64,000 nucleotides of DNA from Methanospirillum lacunae (GTDB lineage Archaea > Halobacteriota > Methanomicrobia > Methanomicrobiales > Methanospirillaceae), in NCBI RefSeq assembly GCF_046195335.1, contig NZ_CP176093.1; one strand, written 5' to 3'. Numbering within the stretch: the stretch's first letter is position 1; each line of letters starts with the position of its first letter. Below, in pieces: positions 35,766 to 44,433 of this stretch. The translations under genes and the position numbers were made by a program. The notes below the pieces were generated by a model, which saw only the letters and a program-made list of their open reading frames with translations, was not told where the DNA came from and did no database searches.

Positions 35766-36356
35766 ATGGATGAAGATAAAGATATGGCCGTTATCGTTGA
35801 AGTCTCGGAGCATCTCTCCCGGGCCAGAACGAAAGGAGAACTTGGAGAGATTTTGAGTACAGAGATAACCAGGTACACGCTCCAGGATCTCCAGGTAATC
35901 GGAGGAAGACTTCATACCGAACTCATTAGGCTTCCCAGATCGTACCGCGAGCAGGTAGGCCCATACCTGACCGATCAGATCCTGGGAGGATATCACCGCT
36001 TATTGACATTTCAGCGGTCAGGCAGGTTTAAAACCATGTCAAACCCGATCCAGGATCTTGAGACATTCAACGCATTCTGTAAAATAATCCCGACCGGGTG
36101 TACACAATGGGATGATACTTCGAGCAGGATGCCAATCCCGTATACTCTCAGACACCGGCTCTTTTACTATCTTATTGCTGCATTTACGATGTTTATTCTT
36201 GAAGAACCAGGACATCCGGTTGGAATGCCATTTCCGGGCGGATTCAAAGTGGAGGATAGAGATGGGGTCTTTTATTGCCTGATAAGAGACAAAGAAAAAG
36301 AGGTTCCGCACTCACTATGCAATTTCTGCCCGGCTGTTCAGTCTGAAAATGATTGA
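35766..36356 (+). CDS. DUF2115 (UPF0305) family protein
   Basis: The 196-residue protein matches the methanogen family DUF2115: mostly helical (LRHRLFYYLIAAFTMFILEE) with a conserved FPGGFKVE block and C-terminal CNFCPAVQ. The CxxC may hold metal. Function not established; it follows the HxlR gene closely, so it is likely in the same transcript. Confidence 0.82.
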   Translation: MDEDKDMAVIVEVSEHLSRARTKGELGEILSTEITRYTLQDLQVIGGRLHTELIRLPRSYREQVGPYLTDQILGGYHRLLTFQRSGRFKTMSNPIQDLETFNAFCKIIPTGCTQWDDTSSRMPIPYTLRHRLFYYLIAAFTMFILEEPGHPVGMPFPGGFKVEDRDGVFYCLIRDKEKEVPHSLCNFCPAVQSEND

Positions 36357-36367
36357 ACCGGGCAGAT

Positions 36368-37225
36368 TCAATACCCAAACAGAAACCGGGTCATGTCAAC
36401 AAACCAATGAAATCCACAGGCCGATGGCAGCCCTTTATACAATTGAAGCAGGCAGAGGGGAAGTCCAAAGAAGACTGAGGTCAGAATAGCCATACTGATT
36501 GCCATACCCGGATTGCTCACAAATAGATCTGGAAGATGGTTCAGACTATGAGGAATAACCCCGATGCACACAACAGTGAGACAGACCCATCGCTCTGAAC
36601 TCTTTGCCCGGAGCAACGAAAAGACCAGGATTAATGGAAACAACCTAAAGATGATCTCTTCTGAAAGGGCTGGGTTACATGCCAAAATAAATGCAGATAT
36701 GACATGTGAAAAGGGTTGCAATCCACTGGTGAAGTAAAAATACGTAAGATTGAGAGTGGCGAATGGAACTGAAATGATGATTCCAAAGAGGATGAGCCAT
36801 GCTATACTTCGAGGTGGCTGCTGAAAGGTTTCAATCGATTTTCCTGACCTGGTACGAATCAGAAGCACTGCAGATGTATAACAGACCAGGACCAGTATCC
36901 CGGTGAGTACTCCATCAGTCAGGCTATCGTTCATGAAATAATGACTTGTCCCACTGATTGTTCCAAGGAACAATCCGGTGAAGAATTCCCGGTTCTTTAT
37001 TGCAAACCGGGATTGCGCAAGAATGATGAAGGCTCCAATTCCTAAAAGAAGTTCAGTCAAGGACCATATCCGGGAGGTCAGGTTTGAGTATTGAAAAGGA
37101 AAGGACCAGTCCAGGGGCAGGAGAATATTGAGAATATACAGGCCTGCATATCCAAAAACCATGAGTAGCAGAACAATCCGGCCCTGGTATTGATGCTTTT
37201 TTTCAACTCCAGGGTAAACAACCAT
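36368..37225 (-). CDS. CPBP-type intramembrane protease
   Basis: The 285-residue membrane protein has about eight helices and the CPBP (CAAX protease and bacteriocin-processing) signature: PALSEEIIFRLFPL (EExxxR), followed by PHSLNHL and the late GFHWFVDMTRF His. The residues for metal and glutamate catalysis are all there. Roles in the family range from prenyl-protein processing to bacteriocin self-immunity. It is convergent with the DUF2115 gene, 11 bp apart. Confidence 0.8.
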   Translation of the reverse strand: MVVYPGVEKKHQYQGRIVLLLMVFGYAGLYILNILLPLDWSFPFQYSNLTSRIWSLTELLLGIGAFIILAQSRFAIKNREFFTGLFLGTISGTSHYFMNDSLTDGVLTGILVLVCYTSAVLLIRTRSGKSIETFQQPPRSIAWLILFGIIISVPFATLNLTYFYFTSGLQPFSHVISAFILACNPALSEEIIFRLFPLILVFSLLRAKSSERWVCLTVVCIGVIPHSLNHLPDLFVSNPGMAISMAILTSVFFGLPLCLLQLYKGLPSACGFHWFVDMTRFLFGY

Positions 37226-37394
37226 GTACCTGGTTCATCCATACTGATAGAAAACTATTCCGTTCATACAAGCCACCCACAGAAACCGGACCCGGGATCC
37301 ATATTTCAAAAAAATTCCTGGAGAGAACTCCGGGATGGATCAAAAACCCGGTTAGAATCTGTACGTCAACACAGATTTGTAAATGAGAAGCGTG

Positions 37395-37427
<33 letters not shown>

Positions 37428-37452
37428 TTGAATAATGTTCTATTCCCTTTGT

Positions 37453-38040
37453 TTACGTATCATCCGGTAACCCAAGACCTTTTCTCTTCACCTGCATTGT
37501 CTGGATTACGAGGATTGTTATATCCTCCGGCAGTTCAGAACATAATTTGCTAATCTGCCAGGCTTTCTCATCTTGTACCTGATTACCTGCCAGGAGGACA
37601 GCCTTTTGAGCATACAGGGCTGCTCCAACGCAATGGTCTGCCATGTGGCCTGTTGCCACCCCCTGTCCGATTGATCGCACAACTGCGGATGCAACAGGAT
37701 CGGTAATCGTTTTTGCAAACCTGTGAACGTTCCGTGATGCCACGATAAGATCACCGGTTAAGCAGGCTCCCCGTGACCATTCGCGGGCATAATGTATTGC
37801 CTCGTTTAAAACCGGTTCCGGTTCCCTGCCATAATACGGCAATACATGCTCAAAGCAGGTTATGGCCCATTTCATGAGTTTTCTGTGATTTTCTGGTGAG
37901 AGATTGCCCCCTCGATGAATGGCAACAAATCGTTTGTCTCTCAATGGCTTCCCTGTACTATGTTTACATAAGATACCGGTTCCAGAACGTTGAACATGAT
38001 TTTCCTCATCCTGGTTATCAATGAAACTCACGATCTCCAA
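37453..38040 (-). CDS. Imm-5-like putative immunity protein
   Basis: The 195-residue helical protein matches the Imm-5-like family: LRDKRFVAIHRGGNLSPENH, then LMKWAITCFEHVLPYYG, and ATGHMADHCVGAALYA. Family members are often near toxins, but no toxin gene is visible here. The first codon is TTG (38040), with a GTG three codons later; no ATG is near, so the exact start is uncertain. It follows the lone receptor gene by 8 bp and is probably in its transcript. Confidence 0.72.
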   Translation of the reverse strand: MEIVSFIDNQDEENHVQRSGTGILCKHSTGKPLRDKRFVAIHRGGNLSPENHRKLMKWAITCFEHVLPYYGREPEPVLNEAIHYAREWSRGACLTGDLIVASRNVHRFAKTITDPVASAVVRSIGQGVATGHMADHCVGAALYAQKAVLLAGNQVQDEKAWQISKLCSELPEDITILVIQTMQVKRKGLGLPDDT

Positions 38041-38048
38041 AAAAGTGG

Positions 38049-39218
38049 TTAGGGATTTGGAACCTTTTCAGGCACATTGTTGTCAACCTGTGTCAGACTT
38101 AGCCCATCTGTGTATATGAGATGAACAGATTTTTTGGGTATTGCTGTTCCGTTGACATACGAGATTAATCCAGTCACCCCGGAATAGTCATGTATCTGGT
38201 TTATTCCTTCTCTCAGATCTGTTCCAAGGTCATTATTTCCTGCTGCCCTGATTGCTATCATGACAGCATCATATCCAAGTCCGGCAAATGGGGTTGGTTC
38301 AGTTCCATATTCAGATATGTAATCAGTTTTAAAATTCTGAATCTCGGAACTGATATTTTCTCCACCAAAATATGCATGAGTGGTGTAATAGACATCCCCA
38401 TCAGTATCAAGAACAGCATTGGAGAGGTTCTTTGTATCAAAAGAATCTCCACCAATGATTGGCACTTTATTTTGTCCATGGGCTGTCTGTATTACACCGG
38501 GAGCATCTTCAGGTCCTACCGCAATGTAGTAGAAATCAGGCTGATTCCCTGATGAGAGGTTAGAGAATACATCAGAGACATTTGTCTTTGGATGGATGGG
38601 AACCTGCGATACAATTGTGCCCCCGAGTTCTGTATACCGCTCAGAGAAATATTGTGCCAGCAGGGTAGTGTATTGCATATCAGTGTCGTACACCACAATA
38701 CACGTGTGATATGACAGATTTTGGTATGCATACTCAGCAGCCATGGCCCCCTGGGCATTATCACCAAAGCATGCCAGATACAGATAATCAGGCACTTGTT
38801 CAGGGAGTTTTGGGGATGTTGCTCCTGATGTGATGAAAGGTATGTGATGTGCAGCTGCAACCTGTGCTGCAGGAAGGACCATATCAGTATCTGATAATCC
38901 AATAAGAACAGGCACTGATTCATTGGCAATGAGATCTTCGGTCACTTTTCTGATAGTTTCTGGATCAGATGCTCCATCCTTTACAATAACATCAACTTTG
39001 ACACCATCGATTCCACCCTTTGCATTGATTAATCGCTCTGCTGTGAGTGCCCCTTGTGAAGAAGGAATGTCAAGGTTTGCCTGAGAACCATTCAGGTTAT
39101 AAATTGCTCCTATTTTAAAGACGTCAGGGTTTGAGGTTGCCTTTTGATCTGCCAGGCCAATCTGGCCGGATAGACAGAGTAATACCCATAGTACAAGCAC
39201 ATATCTCCACCGATTCAT
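38049..39218 (-). CDS. Liv-type ABC substrate-binding protein
   Basis: The 389-residue secreted receptor has a signal peptide (YVLVLWVLLCLSGQIGLA) and the type I periplasmic binding fold of branched-chain amino-acid receptors: FKIGAIYNLNGSQANLDIP, PVLIGLSDTDMVLPAAQVAA and FITSGATSP. No permease or ATPase genes are near, so it is an orphan receptor that might serve a distant transporter or a sensor. The Imm-5-like gene follows. Confidence 0.85.
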   Translation of the reverse strand: MNRWRYVLVLWVLLCLSGQIGLADQKATSNPDVFKIGAIYNLNGSQANLDIPSSQGALTAERLINAKGGIDGVKVDVIVKDGASDPETIRKVTEDLIANESVPVLIGLSDTDMVLPAAQVAAAHHIPFITSGATSPKLPEQVPDYLYLACFGDNAQGAMAAEYAYQNLSYHTCIVVYDTDMQYTTLLAQYFSERYTELGGTIVSQVPIHPKTNVSDVFSNLSSGNQPDFYYIAVGPEDAPGVIQTAHGQNKVPIIGGDSFDTKNLSNAVLDTDGDVYYTTHAYFGGENISSEIQNFKTDYISEYGTEPTPFAGLGYDAVMIAIRAAGNNDLGTDLREGINQIHDYSGVTGLISYVNGTAIPKKSVHLIYTDGLSLTQVDNNVPEKVPNP

Positions 39219-39459
39219 ACAGTATCATTCTATTCAAATGAGTTAAAAACTTCGGGATTTATCCTGAAAATGCTCTGCATTTTTATATGCTGGCCAGATG
39301 AGGATCCCTATAATTTTTGAGATATATAAAAAATCGAAACAGAAAGGTCAGAAAGCATGGATACATATGCAGATTATTGAATAGGTGTACCGGTTTTCAT
39401 GCTCATGGTTTCAAAAAATCAGACCTATCTGATGGTAAGGTCAATATCACAACCAGAGT

Positions 39460-39750
39460 TCACCGGGATTTGCCTTTGATACCAAACTCCCGTTCCTGTC
39501 TGGAGAGTTTTAATCCAATGGCATCATTGAGTTCAGACAGAGTTGTATCCCTATCCTTTTTTACGTATTTTCTGTTGTATAAGCAGTCATTTAGCCTTTC
39601 CTGTTGCGACTTTTTTCCAGAAGAGCAAACCCTGATCATTCTGTAAAACATGAACAGGACAACCCCGATAAAGATTATGATAAATACGTAAAAAATCGTT
39701 TTCAGTCCGAAAACCGGTAACAGGATTGACCCAATGACGTCGCCATCCAT
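39460..39750 (-). CDS. Small membrane protein of unknown family
   Basis: The 96-residue protein has one N-terminal hydrophobic helix (IFYVFIIIFIGVVLFMFY) and a basic, charged cytoplasmic tail (KKSQQERLNDCLYNRKYVKK). No family recognised. Upstream 39751-40155 has no other gene. Confidence 0.55.
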   Translation of the reverse strand: MDGDVIGSILLPVFGLKTIFYVFIIIFIGVVLFMFYRMIRVCSSGKKSQQERLNDCLYNRKYVKKDRDTTLSELNDAIGLKLSRQEREFGIKGKSR

Positions 39751-40155
39751 ATGTATTTTAGTGTTCGTTATTCTATAAAAATGTAAATATTAAAGAGGAG
39801 ACAAGGGGATTGTGGGTTGAATGCTTATTAATCGGCCTTATTGGAACACTTGATGCAGTAATATCGGTCGCTAGTTCCTGTTATTTGTTTAGATCTGGAG
39901 GATTTCACCATGGTTTTCAAGAACAGGTTTTTTTCTGACTGACCTGGTCATGTAATAACGATTGTATGAAATCCGGATGTAAAAACACGTCTTTTTATCC
40001 AGTTGCTCACAAAATCATGATTTTTCTCATAGTGGACAAATTGGAAATTGAATTTACAATTTGTCCAAACATCATATCAGAATTTAGATAATCCATGAAT
40101 ATCTTAAAAACAGTCATGGGCATATAAGGAGAACAAAAAGATAAGGAAAAATGAG
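39751..40155. other. Intergenic region with a long inverted repeat
   Basis: This 405-bp region follows the NapH-like gene. It holds an 11-bp perfect inverted repeat (TGGACAAATTG 40033-40043, CAATTTGTCCA 40057-40067) about 90 bp beyond the stop codon, and a 14-bp palindrome AAAATCATGATTTT at 40011-40024. These may form the 3' end structure of that transcript. No gene seen. Confidence 0.5.
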
Positions 40156-41244
40156 TTACTTTGCCTTCATTGCATGGAAATCATAATCAGGAACATAATT
40201 TTTTATCTCGTTTAACTTGATGCTTCCCGGAACTGTTACCGGGATATCCATCATCGTATAGAAATCCTCAAGGCTCATTCCGACATAGGTTGCCCCTTCC
40301 TCAATTGTCATGGATCCTTTAAGATCAATCAAATTCAGGTAATTGCCCCCCTGCTGAACACTCTCCAACGATGGAACCGTGACCTGCATAAGGCCGACAG
40401 TATTGAGTAGTGCAATCGCACCAAGGAAAATACACACAGTACCAACTACAAAGAGCAGGGATTGAACCTTTTTCCCGGCAAAAGTCATAGAAATTACAGG
40501 TGTTTTAGATGGGCAGACCTCTACACACGTGGTGCATCCGACACACTCGGTGGTATTCTTTACTGTCTTTCTCCCTGGATCAATCCCCATAGGGCAGGAC
40601 TTGGCACATTTCCCACATTCCATGCAGTCAATCCGGGTAACTTTTGTCGGACTAATCAGTGAAAAAATACCAAACATGGCACCAGCCGGACAGAGATATT
40701 TACAGAAAAAGCGGGTATTCACAAGTGACACCAGAAGGACAACAACAAGGATAAAGAGTCCAATCCCATTTTCATTGAGAATTTCCGCCCCAGACCAGAT
40801 ATGAGCATATGCAACATAGGGATCATATGGTGAAATCCATATTGAAGCGGTAATCCAGGCCATGGCTATGACAATCACGAGGATAATGTATTTCAGTACC
40901 CTGAGTAGAAGATCATATTTTTCCGAAACTGAGAAATGTTTAGGATATATCTTCCCGATAAACTCAAAAATGGCTCCAAACGGACATATATTCCCGCATA
41001 TAGCCCTGCCGAAAATGATGGTAAACCCAAGCGACAGAAACAACAGGGTCATTGTTCCTGAGAAGAGTTTTTGGAGATTCGCATGTCCTGACATCCACAC
41101 CTGCAGATTTTCAAGCCCTCCAAGAGGACAGATTGCATGAACTGACGGAAAGACGTTACCGAGCGTGATATGCAGGTAATTGAGGATCAGGGAAGCGACC
41201 ACGATGATCCCAAGAATAGCCCATCGGATATATCGTACGTTCAT
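40156..41244 (-). CDS. NapH/NosR-like 4Fe-4S membrane protein
   Basis: The 362-residue protein has about five membrane helices with Cys-Pro motifs typical of NapH, NosR and CcoG: CPLGGLENL, CGNICPFGAIFEF and CKYLCPAGAMFGIF. Two ferredoxin clusters follow (CMECGKCAKSCP, CVGCTTCVEVCP). After another membrane helix, the outside C-terminal tail of 70 residues (GSMTIEEGATYVGMSLEDFY and a VPGSIKLNEIKN block) is a feature of archaeal relatives. It probably passes electrons across the membrane; partners unknown. The small secreted Cys-protein genes lie upstream on the same strand. Confidence 0.85.
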   Translation of the reverse strand: MNVRYIRWAILGIIVVASLILNYLHITLGNVFPSVHAICPLGGLENLQVWMSGHANLQKLFSGTMTLLFLSLGFTIIFGRAICGNICPFGAIFEFIGKIYPKHFSVSEKYDLLLRVLKYIILVIVIAMAWITASIWISPYDPYVAYAHIWSGAEILNENGIGLFILVVVLLVSLVNTRFFCKYLCPAGAMFGIFSLISPTKVTRIDCMECGKCAKSCPMGIDPGRKTVKNTTECVGCTTCVEVCPSKTPVISMTFAGKKVQSLLFVVGTVCIFLGAIALLNTVGLMQVTVPSLESVQQGGNYLNLIDLKGSMTIEEGATYVGMSLEDFYTMMDIPVTVPGSIKLNEIKNYVPDYDFHAMKAK

Positions 41245-41444
41245 GATACTACTATATTCAATAACCCATGACCCAGGATGGGGTATTTCAGAGAAAAAAC
41301 CTGATATCTACATCTCTGGAGATAAACGAATCATATCAGATCGCTCTTTTCCAGCCGAGTATTCTCATCATTTTTAGAATATGAATTGATACTCTCTTTT
41401 GTTCCTTATTAACTCATTGGTAATAGGGTTAACCTAAAAAAGAA

Positions 41445-41750
41445 TCAGGGGTTGAACCGGCAGCCATGTCCCTGGCCACCATAACCATTCCCGGTCTGAC
41501 CGGATCTCATTCCGGTTCCATCACGGAGTGGTGTCCCGTTGTTTGGGCAGTCATCGCGAAGACAGGTTCCATTCCCATACCCGCCATACTGTCCACCTGC
41601 ATTCTGGTACGCCTGTCCACCATACTGATTGCCGGTTCCATCCTGTGGACCAGCCTGTACTGCCCCGGAGACCGGGAGGGTCACGGAAAGGATTACCAGA
41701 GCCGCGATAATACTGATTCCTACAAATCCAAGCGTTTTTTGTTTCATCAT
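41445..41750 (-). CDS. Small secreted Gly/Cys-rich protein, long member of pair 1
   Basis: The 101-residue protein has a signal or anchor helix (ISIIAALVILSVTLPVSGA) and a mature part rich in Gly, Tyr, Asn and Gln. Its Cys-bearing core is CLRDDCPNNGTPLRDGTG and a last Cys is near the end (GHGCRFNP). It is a paralogue of the 108-residue protein at 49465, sharing GPxDGxGNQ, a CxxxxCP core and RDG. It is 12 bp downstream of the short member, hence cotranscribed. Metal or redox function is inference. Confidence 0.72.
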   Translation of the reverse strand: MMKQKTLGFVGISIIAALVILSVTLPVSGAVQAGPQDGTGNQYGGQAYQNAGGQYGGYGNGTCLRDDCPNNGTPLRDGTGMRSGQTGNGYGGQGHGCRFNP

Positions 41751-41762
41751 TTCACCAATCTT

Positions 41763-41990
41763 TTACTGAAACCCACCCTTTCCGTACTGGACTCCGGTTC
41801 CATCACGTGGTTGAGTCTGGTCATATGGGCAGTCTTGTGGGCAATCAGGGTTAATGCAGACACCTGTGCCAGCTGATCCGGACCCACTGTGTACCATCAT
41901 TCCATTACCTCCCTGTCCGGCTGCTGAAACCGGCAGGACAAACATCAGGGCAATGAGGCCCACAATGAGGACTAACGCTATTGTTTTCAT
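41763..41990 (-). CDS. Small secreted Cys protein, short member of pair 1
   Basis: The 75-residue protein has a signal peptide (KTIALVLIVGLIALMFVLPV ending VSAAG) and a short mature chain with GTGVCINPDCPQDC and PRDGTGVQYGK. It matches the 75-residue protein at 49223 along its length and lies in the same place in a pair, so the two loci are paralogous cassettes. I chose ATG 41990, with AGAGGGA before it, over the longer 42026 frame. Cys spacing (C-x4-C-x3-C) could hold metal. Confidence 0.78.
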   Translation of the reverse strand: MKTIALVLIVGLIALMFVLPVSAAGQGGNGMMVHSGSGSAGTGVCINPDCPQDCPYDQTQPRDGTGVQYGKGGFQ

Positions 41991-42001
41991 AATTCCCTCT
42001 T

Positions 42002-42017
42002 CACCGCTTTTGCGGTG
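42002..42017 (-). promoter_or_regulatory. Leader hairpin of pair 1
   Basis: CACCGC and GCGGTG form a 6-bp stem with a TTTT loop (AAAA on the mRNA), 11 bp ahead of the start codon at 41990. The leader at pair 2 (49191-49219) shares TCTATRCACCGC and also folds, so this is likely functional RNA. Confidence 0.6.
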
Positions 42018-42073
42018 CATAGACATACAATATGCACAATGTCATATAAAGGGCAAAAATGAGCCTGGTTATT

Positions 42074-42099
42074 CCCCTGAACCTGGAGGTTACCGGGGG
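42074..42099 (-). promoter_or_regulatory. Shared near-palindromic operator, site 1 (pair 1 promoter)
   Basis: On the gene strand the site reads CCCCCGGTAACCTCCAGGTT then CAGGGG. It lies 23 bp upstream of a TATA box (TTTATATG, 42043-42050), which is about 22 bp from the likely transcription start. It aligns with sites at 46954-46981 and 49118-49144; the three share CCCC, TAACCT and a G-rich end. Confidence 0.7.
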
Positions 42100-42198
42100 A
42101 TGGAATGCAGATAAAGAAACCAGTGACTATTTGGATAAAAAGAGAGAAAAACGTCAGGAAACGAAATTAACCATCGAAATATCCTGAAAAAAGGATGA

Positions 42199-43611
42199 TT
42201 AGGGGGTTATTTTCATAGCCCGGTCATACACAAGTTCACTCCATGCCGGACTAACGCCGGTTTCAGGCTCTACATACGCCCGGTATCCAACAAAACAAGG
42301 CTCATCAGGTTCTATTCCTGAAACCCCTACTCCGGATTGTATAACAGAGGTTGTGTTTTTGCCATCATCGTTCCGGGATATTTTTGCTACATAGAGGTAC
42401 TTTGCATTCGGATTATTTGGCAAATATTCTTCTGCAGATCCCGTATAATCCTTATTTGAAATACCGCCGATCCCGTTGAGTGCCCAGTCTCCGTAAAGGC
42501 CGAAGTTTGCATAGGTTGCCTTTCCTGTTGCAGCATGGTTCACACCATATACAATAATCTCTTCACCCGGTTTATCGCCCAGAGTTGTTTCGGTGGTATT
42601 GAGATAGACGGTATCCCTGCTTTCTCCAAGTACATCGATTCCCCGTTGAATGGCATCATATCCGTCAAAAAGCCAGACCTTTGTGGTTAGATCTTCCACA
42701 TGATCTGTTCCGTGCCTGGCTATGATGGCTGCCCTGAGTTCTTCCACATCCTTCATCAGGTTTAGTTCCCTGGTTTCTCCCGTCCCCCGGGGAATAAGAT
42801 TTGGAACATCATAATAGTCAGGTTCAGATTCATTTTCAGGAGTCAACCGGTATACAATGCCGGGTGTACTGTTCATGTAGGCATCTCCTTCAGTCTCATT
42901 GTGAAAGAGTGCAACCCGGTGCAGGGAGTTTATTGTATCTGTTTTGCTGTCAAGCCCTAAGTGGACCAGCGGTCCGGGAACCGTCAGGGTATGAATAATA
43001 TTTTCAGGATAACCAGCCGAAAGAAGAGCATCACGTGCTTTCTGGTCTGCATGTTTATCTGCAGTTAATATCACGATAATTGGCTTTGAGAAAACGCCAG
43101 ACTGATACGCTGGTTCAGCTTTCAGCCTATCCAGATTGATCGTATCTTCAAGACTTGCATACACCCTGCGATGCTCATCAGTATCAGGGAAGTACCTGAC
43201 GCTCAGGAAATCAGCATAACTAAAATATTCACATTCCGGGGGAGTAACACCGACATAGACAAAAGCCTCATCAGGCCTCATATGGAAATCAAGCCATAAC
43301 CCGGCATTGTCCGGTTCAATAGCTGCATCAGAAAGAGAATTATTACCGGTCTGTCCGGGAGCTTTTGGAACCTTAAACGTCATATATGGCGCTGTTGGAT
43401 TATTTCCATAGCAGGATGGAGATATACCAGCATTATACATGCCCAGGACATCCACAGTCTCCATTTTCCCGTCATTCACTTGAAATCCTGCATTTTCAAA
43501 TGCCTGGATGGTGGCATTTTTGGTGACAGGTATTGTATCAGCCAGAGCAGGAACAAGCAATAATGTGGTTAATACAAAAAAAATGATGACATTTTTTAGA
43601 AAATTGCTCAT
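42199..43611 (-). CDS. Secreted protein of unknown family
   Basis: The 470-residue product has a signal peptide (IIFFVLTTLLLVPALADT). The mature part shows DNAGLWLDFHMRPDEAFVYV, YFSYADFLSVRYFP and an HGTDHVEDLTTKVWLFDGYD region near residue 295, without an anchor. I cannot name a family; the conserved-looking blocks suggest an enzyme or binding protein outside the cell. It is a single gene, minus strand, with nothing close upstream. Confidence 0.65.
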   Translation of the reverse strand: MSNFLKNVIIFFVLTTLLLVPALADTIPVTKNATIQAFENAGFQVNDGKMETVDVLGMYNAGISPSCYGNNPTAPYMTFKVPKAPGQTGNNSLSDAAIEPDNAGLWLDFHMRPDEAFVYVGVTPPECEYFSYADFLSVRYFPDTDEHRRVYASLEDTINLDRLKAEPAYQSGVFSKPIIVILTADKHADQKARDALLSAGYPENIIHTLTVPGPLVHLGLDSKTDTINSLHRVALFHNETEGDAYMNSTPGIVYRLTPENESEPDYYDVPNLIPRGTGETRELNLMKDVEELRAAIIARHGTDHVEDLTTKVWLFDGYDAIQRGIDVLGESRDTVYLNTTETTLGDKPGEEIIVYGVNHAATGKATYANFGLYGDWALNGIGGISNKDYTGSAEEYLPNNPNAKYLYVAKISRNDDGKNTTSVIQSGVGVSGIEPDEPCFVGYRAYVEPETGVSPAWSELVYDRAMKITP

Positions 43612-43788
43612 TTGTAGAGTTTTTAAGTTCGTTGAATATATAGATATTGTGAAATTGCCAGGGCTTTCTGTAGTTCTATGTGATTATACTATTCCAGGGT
43701 CGTTGATCTTTTCATCACTGTGAGAAGATACACAATCATAGTGGGGAGAAACTCACAACTGTTTTAAAAACCACAATACTATTACATT

Positions 43789-44424
43789 ATGTCTGAATTT
43801 TTTGAAAAAAGAGCGATAGTCTGGGATAAGGATCCAAGACGTGTTCTGATGTCAGAGGCCATTGGTAAAGCAATGGTTCACAGGATCAACCCTGAAAAAA
43901 CAGATATTCTTCTGGATTATGGAACCGGGACCGGTGCCATCGCATTGCAATTTGCAAAGTTCGTGAGAAAAATTATTGCTGTTGATTCAGCAGAGGCTAT
44001 GCTTGATGTTTTGAAAAAGAAACTCACAGATGAGAGGGACACAATTATTGAACCACGGCACTGGAGCATAGAAGATGATATTACCATTCTGCCACAAGTA
44101 GACATTATTACATCCTCTATGGTCCTACATCATATCAAAAATACTGAACAGGCAGCCCGGGTCTTTTACTCACTTATAAAGCCTGGAGGAAGAATAGCGA
44201 TCGCTGACCTAAAACCTGATGATGGTGAATTTCATGAACCCGGAATTGCAGAACATGACGGATTCTCGCAAAATTTCCTGGCCGACCTATTCAGATCTGC
44301 AGGTTTTTCAGAAATCGAGTTTGAAGATATTGTTACGATCAGTAAAACAGGTTCAAAGACAAAAACTGCACGTGATTTCACAGTTTTTCTGATGACAGCA
44401 ACGCGAGAACATAAAGTCTCGTAA
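43789..44424 (+). CDS. Class I SAM-dependent methyltransferase
   Basis: The 211-residue enzyme has motif I DILLDYGTGTGAIALQFA, motif II IIAVDSAEAMLDVLKK and TSSMVLHHIKNTEQ in the usual order. Substrate unknown. A TATA-like TTTTAAAAA at 43761-43770 lies about 20-25 bases before the ATG, and there is no Shine-Dalgarno, so the mRNA may be leaderless. Confidence 0.82.
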   Translation: MSEFFEKRAIVWDKDPRRVLMSEAIGKAMVHRINPEKTDILLDYGTGTGAIALQFAKFVRKIIAVDSAEAMLDVLKKKLTDERDTIIEPRHWSIEDDITILPQVDIITSSMVLHHIKNTEQAARVFYSLIKPGGRIAIADLKPDDGEFHEPGIAEHDGFSQNFLADLFRSAGFSEIEFEDIVTISKTGSKTKTARDFTVFLMTATREHKVS

Positions 44425-44433
44425 ATAATATCC

